DNA of 63,102 nt from Gammaproteobacteria bacterium (GTDB lineage Bacteria > Pseudomonadota > Gammaproteobacteria > Coxiellales > Coxiellaceae): positions 1 through 63,102 of the forward strand of contig JAUIAD010000022.1 in assembly GCA_030425685.1 (NCBI GenBank), written 5' to 3'. Below, piece by piece: positions 58,413 to 63,102 of the stretch. The notes under the pieces were generated by a model, which searched no databases, was not told the origin of the DNA, and saw only the letters and a list, made by a program, of their open reading frames with translations. Both the position numbers and the translations under genes were made by a program. Every line of letters begins with the position of its first letter. Position 1 is the stretch's first letter.

Positions 58413-59792
58413 TTATTGTGTTTCTTGTCCAACGGATGCTTGATTAACAAGCCTGCTTGTTAGCTGCTGCTCATCCGCTCGCATGTTATTAATCAGCACA
58501 TTAATATTGGCAAGTTTGCGATAGCTCTCTGCCATTTTCGCTGCAATTAACTGCTGTGCCAGATTAATTTGATTGGCCATTTCTGGCGTCATTGGCGTGT
58601 CTTCTTGAGAAAGTGCTTCTTGAACGATCTGTATATTTTCAGATAAATACTGATTTAAAAGACTAACCGCTATAATATCGCTAAATTCATTGGGGTTGAT
58701 GGCCTTACCAAGTGCCAAACTATTAGTAATGTATTTCAGCACAGGAATCGGCGTCATCTCTAAGAACCCACGAACAGCGGTTGTTAACGGGCCACTATCC
58801 ATTGCCACATCGGTATTTAATGTCCGAATCATTTGTGTGACTTGCGATACCAAGGCATGCCCCGGTGTCACATTAATAGTTGTGATCGTGGGATTTAAAC
58901 ATTTATTCGTTTCATCGCAGGCATAGATTTTGGCTTGTCCCCCATACAATAGCGCTTTTATAATATCTTGGCTGTGTGCCATCGACATTAAGGTAATTTT
59001 TTGTGTTTTATCGCCATTTTTCTTAATGATAATAGAGCCAGACAAGCTCATCAGCATTTCAGCCAATTCCGTGTCACTCGATGTCAACCCATTATTTAAT
59101 AAGGCATCCCAAACGAGATTCTTGTTAATGATGACTTCTTTCTTACGATTTCCACCGTTACCCATCCCTTGATCAAATTGGCCGCCAGTACCACAAGCCT
59201 CACGAGCAGATGCCCAATCAGTAAATACACCATTATGAGAACCAATATCACGACAAATTTGCTGCTGTGAGCTTTGTGTTTTAGGCCACAAACCACCCAC
59301 GAGATCCTCTGCGGTATTACACGAATTAATATTGGCATTATTAATGTCATTCACATATTTTTGAATATAATCTTTTACACTTTTAATTTGTGGCAAGGTG
59401 GTTGTTAAAGCCAGGTCAAATGCATACGCCCCACCGGCTGATAGGATGTTTTTCATCATTTGCGTTAACTGGGCTGAACTAATGGTAGAAAAGCTTCCTA
59501 AAAATGCGTCGATCCCTGAGCAACCACCCGAAAAACTAGGCAATTCGACAGATACCAATTGAAAGTTTTTTACTTGATTACGCAAAAAAAGCGAGCCACC
59601 GGTATAATATCCCGCAGCCTGATCATGAAACGCTGTCGGAGCTGTCACGTTGGATTGATAGCCTAATCCTCGGTAAAAAGAATTAAGGTCATTATCAATA
59701 TTGGCGAATACAGCACTCGTAGCAAGACTGCTCAATAAAACGGTGCATGCTAAAATACTGTTTTTAATCCATTGACTACCCATTTTTTTCAT
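58413..59792 (-). CDS. traH: TraH pilus assembly / mating aggregate protein
   Basis: A 459-residue protein with signal peptide (IKNSILACTVLLSSLATSAVFA). The mature part (YQSNVTAPTAFHDQAAGYYT, then GGCSGIDAFLGSFSTISSAQ and YAFDLALTTTLPQIKSVKDY) fits TraH of F, a periplasmic protein of pilus assembly. Cysteines (GCSGI, NINSCNTAED, QQICRDIGS, REACGTG) suggest disulfides made by the neighbouring TrbB. The end of trbB overlaps the start by 8-17 bases. Confidence 0.93.
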   Translation of the reverse strand: MKKMGSQWIKNSILACTVLLSSLATSAVFANIDNDLNSFYRGLGYQSNVTAPTAFHDQAAGYYTGGSLFLRNQVKNFQLVSVELPSFSGGCSGIDAFLGSFSTISSAQLTQMMKNILSAGGAYAFDLALTTTLPQIKSVKDYIQKYVNDINNANINSCNTAEDLVGGLWPKTQSSQQQICRDIGSHNGVFTDWASAREACGTGGQFDQGMGNGGNRKKEVIINKNLVWDALLNNGLTSSDTELAEMLMSLSGSIIIKKNGDKTQKITLMSMAHSQDIIKALLYGGQAKIYACDETNKCLNPTITTINVTPGHALVSQVTQMIRTLNTDVAMDSGPLTTAVRGFLEMTPIPVLKYITNSLALGKAINPNEFSDIIAVSLLNQYLSENIQIVQEALSQEDTPMTPEMANQINLAQQLIAAKMAESYRKLANINVLINNMRADEQQLTSRLVNQASVGQETQ

Positions 59793-60213
59793 CCAATGCG
59801 TGAATTTGTTGAAGTCGTTGATCTAGTTGGTAGGCTTTAGCCTCACCTTGTAGTACCGGCATAATCTTCTGCTGGTCTAAATTCATTAGAAAAAGTGTGG
59901 GAACAACCGGATGACCGTTAGGAAAGAAACGATTCATTTCTGCCTGGCTTGGCAAAACACTCTGAGGAAAACTAGGTAATGACCGGCCATCTAATGTATA
60001 AGCCAACACGGGAATATGGTGTTTCACGGCATAGGCTTTTAAAACAGGATCAAATCGTTGGCAGTGTGGGCAACTCGCCATGTAAAACAAGATAAGGGCT
60101 TCTTTGGGACTATTATTCTGTGAATTAACCGTGACAGTTTCATCTGCGAACGAGACTATTGACATAAAACAAGCTATGAATACTACCGATATTTTTAATA
60201 TACAATTTCTCAT
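59776..60213 (-). CDS. trbB: TrbB thioredoxin-fold disulfide isomerase
   Basis: A 145-residue periplasmic protein with a signal peptide (NCILKISVVFIACFMSIVSFA). The thioredoxin active site is FYMASCPHCQRF with Cys48 and Cys51; PVVPTLFLMNLD includes the cis-Pro. It would help fold the Cys-rich TraH, TraN and others. ATG 60213 has TAAGGAAA upstream and gives a proper signal peptide; a longer frame to 60246 overlaps traF. The order traF-trbB-traH is as in F. Confidence 0.9.
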   Translation of the reverse strand: MRNCILKISVVFIACFMSIVSFADETVTVNSQNNSPKEALILFYMASCPHCQRFDPVLKAYAVKHHIPVLAYTLDGRSLPSFPQSVLPSQAEMNRFFPNGHPVVPTLFLMNLDQQKIMPVLQGEAKAYQLDQRLQQIHALDEKNG

Positions 60214-60227
60214 CAGTTTTTTCCTAC

Positions 60228-60995
60228 TTAAAACTCTGCTTTCCACCCATCGGTTATTTTCAATAACCGGTCGGATAACTCATCTTCAGATTTAAACCCA
60301 AAGCTCACAATCTCATGTCGATTTGTGGTTGGGTTTACTAGAACCAGTGCTGGAAAATATTGAATGCCTAACCCTCGTGCTTTTTTTAGCCCTCCTGCTT
60401 GGCGGCTAGTTTTAAATGCTGGAGATAAAACACCATCAACTGATACAGGGATCACAACCAAACCATGGCGTTTTGAATAACGGCTGACGATTTTCGTAAA
60501 AAGCTGGTCTTCTTTATTCTTGCCACGATAGAAGAGCAATAAGCCATTATGTGAAGCCAAGCTCGAAATTGCTGCATCTTCTCTGGCATGCTTATTTCTC
60601 TGCATAATCGGTGCAAGTGCATTTTCATGTGAATATCTCAACCCATAATTTAGCTCAGGATGGAGTAATAGCATTTTTTCCCAGCCTACCGTAAATTGTG
60701 TGGCACGAGACACCCAAAAATCTTGTGCTTGCTTGTAGGCCGCAATATCTCGAACATCCCCCGTTAACACGGCTTTAGCTCTCAAGTTATTCGTTGCCAT
60801 TTGCAGTATTTTTAATTGTTGTAATGGTGATAGTTGGTTAAACGCTTTAATCAATGACTCATCACGTCGCTTTTTAATTTGTTTTTTAACCGGCTCGTTA
60901 TACCAGTGCCAACCGATTAATGGCTTTTCCTTGTCAGCAAAGCAACTAAAGGTGATGAGCATCATGCTAAAAACTAGGATGAAGACCTTAATCAT
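60228..60995 (-). CDS. traF: TraF pilus assembly protein
   Basis: A 255-residue periplasmic protein. Signal peptide KVFILVFSMMLITFSCFA, then PLIGWHWYNEP, the typical TraF beginning. The C-terminal thioredoxin-like domain (GLLLFYRGKNKEDQLFTKIV) lacks the CxxC pair, as TraF of F does. ATG 60995 overlaps the traN stop by eight bases; a longer frame is present but the signal peptide argues for this start. Confidence 0.93.
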   Translation of the reverse strand: MIKVFILVFSMMLITFSCFADKEKPLIGWHWYNEPVKKQIKKRRDESLIKAFNQLSPLQQLKILQMATNNLRAKAVLTGDVRDIAAYKQAQDFWVSRATQFTVGWEKMLLLHPELNYGLRYSHENALAPIMQRNKHAREDAAISSLASHNGLLLFYRGKNKEDQLFTKIVSRYSKRHGLVVIPVSVDGVLSPAFKTSRQAGGLKKARGLGIQYFPALVLVNPTTNRHEIVSFGFKSEDELSDRLLKITDGWKAEF

Positions 60996-62799
60996 GCGCT
61001 TTCCTCGCAATAGCCTCTCGTATTTGTTTTTCGATGTTACTTTCCGATTGACTGCCACTTGGCCATTTCGCTTTACCCGTCACAGAATTCACAACATTCG
61101 AAAAATCGATATGATCGAAATTAATTTTCCCTATGTCACTCGGCGATAGTCCTGAACAATCGGGGTTTTTACCATCTCCAAATCCGCGTCCCAATTGGCT
61201 TTGACGGCCGTATTTTTGGATATCATAAGCAATACGTGAGGGGAAAATGCAGTACCCTTCTTTATGCTCGGTACAAAACCTTAATACATGCGCACTACAG
61301 TAACGACCCACCGAAACAACTAGGCCGCCCTTCTCTTTTGCATGTCCCAGTGCTTTTTCTTCACCGTTACAATTCGCAAAAATTCCTCTGGCCCACCCAC
61401 GGTCTTTACAACAATTAAGCGCTCCTAGCACCACCTCTCTACAATGAGCAGCGTGGCCTGTAAATATGCGTATCGAGTTGGGATCACGTTTCGGGTTGGA
61501 GCCTTGTTTTTTAACGTCTTCTCCTGCAGATGCAACCGCGTCTAATTCCGTGACCGACTTTCCAAAGTCCTTATTCTTTTGCTTCTGAGTTGGCTGACAA
61601 GATCCATCCATACAATAAAATCGTTCTCCGCATTGAAGCCCAGTGCCAATGGTTTTTTTATCGGGACACGACCACGTTTCATCATAGCGCTCACAGATGC
61701 CAGCCTCCTTTTGGCTGCATTGACTACCCACTTGTGTACAGCCTTCATTTTCTAACGCTTTGCAGTCAGATGACATTGGTGAGCCACATTGATAACTGAC
61801 ATTCTCTTTCCAGCAATCGGCGCGCACGGAAACACCATCGATGGTTTTTGTACTACCCGGCTGTAAACATTTCGTTTTATTGGCTTGACAGCTACTCGGC
61901 ATGGATGTGCAAGATGATTTCCACGTTTTAATCGCCTCTTTTTCTTTCGCAGAATAGGAAAAGGAAAGTGAGCCTGATACATAACCACTTAATCGACCAC
62001 CGACTAAGGTTAATGTCACTGTATGATTAGAAAACGGAATTTTTAGCCCGCCTCGACTAAATTGAAGATCACCTAAATATCTGCCACAGCTTCCGTGGTA
62101 CGCACCGATATTGACGCCATTAATTTGTAAGTAATAGGTTTGAAAACAGGACCAAGGATCACTACCGTCTCTGACATGCATGGATAGTCCTGTTACAAAA
62201 CCTTTATCTGACGACATATTCACTGTGCTACTGGATGAGCCCGTCAGTCGAATGTGCCCTGGTAGGCTTAAGCTTTCATTTTTAGTTACCTCCTTCTCTT
62301 GAACCTTAACATCAAGTGCTTTAACACAATCAAACTGAAAAGGCAGTCCCGTTGAGCATGTTTTATCCTTGTATGTAATATCTGTAATGGTCTTTTTATT
62401 ACAGTCTTTATAGGTCCCATCAGAGATGGCTTTTGCGTTATTCTGCACCTTTTGTGAAAATTTCACTTCCGGTGAATTTTGATTGACTGTCATCTTGGGT
62501 CGGGTTAATGCATCGGTTCGGATCACATTGCCGACGGTATTGGATGTCGCGACATTCGTCATTGCGTCCTGATTAATGGCATCAGGATGGCCATAGTATT
62601 TTTTTTGTTCAGGATTCTGGGGTGCAGCTGGCAAAGTGGTTTTGGCATTTTGAACTGATGCATTCAGCTTATCTGAAAAATGCTGATTAGTGATATACGC
62701 TTGTGCACTTTGATAATCACTCTCGGTATTCGCTAAAACACCTGTCGCAATCGATGCAATACCCATAAAAATAAATAGTGGTTTGTATTTTAGCTTCAT
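60988..62799 (-). CDS. traN: TraN outer-membrane mating-pair stabilisation protein
   Basis: A 603-residue Cys-rich protein. Signal peptide KLKYKPLFIFMGIASIATGVLA (here the first about 23 residues). Many cysteines lie in the C-terminal two thirds (TKCLQPGSTKTIDGVSVRADC as a region, CCKDRGWARGIFANCN, YCIFPSRIAYDIQ). In F and relatives, TraN in the donor contacts outer-membrane proteins of the recipient and fixes the mating pair. The N-terminal half would decide recipient range. It starts in an ATGA overlap with trbC and has RBS AGGTGATG. Confidence 0.95.
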   Translation of the reverse strand: MKLKYKPLFIFMGIASIATGVLANTESDYQSAQAYITNQHFSDKLNASVQNAKTTLPAAPQNPEQKKYYGHPDAINQDAMTNVATSNTVGNVIRTDALTRPKMTVNQNSPEVKFSQKVQNNAKAISDGTYKDCNKKTITDITYKDKTCSTGLPFQFDCVKALDVKVQEKEVTKNESLSLPGHIRLTGSSSSTVNMSSDKGFVTGLSMHVRDGSDPWSCFQTYYLQINGVNIGAYHGSCGRYLGDLQFSRGGLKIPFSNHTVTLTLVGGRLSGYVSGSLSFSYSAKEKEAIKTWKSSCTSMPSSCQANKTKCLQPGSTKTIDGVSVRADCWKENVSYQCGSPMSSDCKALENEGCTQVGSQCSQKEAGICERYDETWSCPDKKTIGTGLQCGERFYCMDGSCQPTQKQKNKDFGKSVTELDAVASAGEDVKKQGSNPKRDPNSIRIFTGHAAHCREVVLGALNCCKDRGWARGIFANCNGEEKALGHAKEKGGLVVSVGRYCSAHVLRFCTEHKEGYCIFPSRIAYDIQKYGRQSQLGRGFGDGKNPDCSGLSPSDIGKINFDHIDFSNVVNSVTGKAKWPSGSQSESNIEKQIREAIARKAHD

Positions 62800-63102
62800 T
62801 CAGCATCACCTCTCTTGCTATATTTTTCCAAAATCAGTTTTGAAGCATCCGCTCTTTCGGGTGATGACGACTGGTCGGAAATAATAGCAAGCTGTTTATA
62901 GATTGGTATATTTCCGTAAACCACATCATAAGTGTTTTTATCGCATGGCGTACTGGGTGCGTGTGCTGTCTGTTGGATACAAGATAACCCATCATCATAA
63001 AGCACTAGCGCAGGTACGGCTTTAATATCAAAGGCACGAAACAAGAGTGGGTTAATAGAGACGCCGCCCACTTTACTTTTTTGTACTAATTGTTTAACTC
63101 GG
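62796..63102 (-). CDS. trbC: TrbC (C-terminal part, runs off the window)
   Basis: The last 101 residues of TrbC, a periplasmic F-type protein needed for pilus assembly. VGGVSINPLLFRAFDIKAVP, then PALVLYDDGLSCIQQ and DVVYGNIPIYKQLAII, are typical. The frame is open to the right edge (RVKQLVQKSK), so the N-terminus is outside. The order trbC-traN is as in F. Confidence 0.9.
   Translation of the reverse strand, partial: RVKQLVQKSKVGGVSINPLLFRAFDIKAVPALVLYDDGLSCIQQTAHAPSTPCDKNTYDVVYGNIPIYKQLAIISDQSSSPERADASKLILEKYSKRGDAE

Noticed and set aside
1-63102. tRNA or rRNA genes
   Set aside because: None was seen by eye on either strand; no conserved TFC loop context or CCA-ended cloverleaf was found.

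Overview
The window looks like most of a conjugative, iteron-type plasmid, or an integrated relative, from a low-GC (roughly 40%) gammaproteobacterium. The F-type transfer genes, Rep_3-like initiator, many IS66/IS30/IS630/IS3 elements, DUF1254 protein and plasmid-borne MCE genes suggest Legionellales or Thiotrichales (Legionella-, Coxiella- or Piscirickettsia-like). That host assignment is an inference from gene content; there is no rRNA or core gene to confirm it. Both window ends cut through sequence that continues outside.

Replication and maintenance module (about 1-10 kb). Six iterons at 3310-3442, mostly 21-22 bp apart, mark a candidate oriV, followed by an AT-rich stretch. An AbiEi/AbiEii system (1321-3142) lies beside it and is bracketed by a degenerate second copy of the ori-proximal sequence. 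A parA-parB-orf operon reads leftwards and holds four copies of a 17-bp palindrome that are good centromere candidates. Divergently, a Rep initiator is coupled to a second ParB by a TAATG overlap; an inverted iteron sits just before the rep start and suggests autoregulation. A DUF3987 protein follows.

Cargo 1 (9.9-16.5 kb) is a small-molecule or resistance-like set: cyclase, alpha/beta hydrolase, P-loop kinase-like protein, VOC protein, LysR regulator, MFS exporter, APH-fold phosphotransferase and methyltransferase. Cargo 2 (18.1-22.15 kb) is a DUF1254/DUF1214 protein plus two outer-membrane-type proteins enclosed by about 97-bp inverted repeats, without a transposase.

Mobile-element region (16.6-18.1 and 22.2-39.9 kb): an IS3-like element with a -1 frameshift, an IS66 element split by a second IS66 of unusual convergent layout, IS6-like and IS30 pieces, an IS30 copy, a third IS66 with a deleted tnpC, an IS630 with clean TA target duplication, and a decayed IS66. 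Between inverted IS66 fragments (30.3-35.1 kb) lie an MCE-type lipid-transport gene set without an ATPase, a small Arg-rich lipoprotein and a group II intron.

Cargo 3 (39.9-46.2 kb): tyrosine recombinase, a second LysR/MFS pair paralogous to the first in layout, a methyltransferase, a DUF6933-like protein and a GNAT/DUF1778 toxin-antitoxin pair.

Transfer region (46.4-63.1 kb, almost all minus strand): an RHH protein behind five 18-bp palindromes, then TraI (relaxase-helicase with a C-terminal Toprim domain), TraD, a small membrane protein on the opposite strand in the position of F traS, TraG, a small membrane protein, TraH, TrbB, TraF, TraN and the end of TrbC. The gene order is that of F. 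The remaining pilus and core genes (traL, E, K, B, V, C, W, U) would be expected beyond the right edge.
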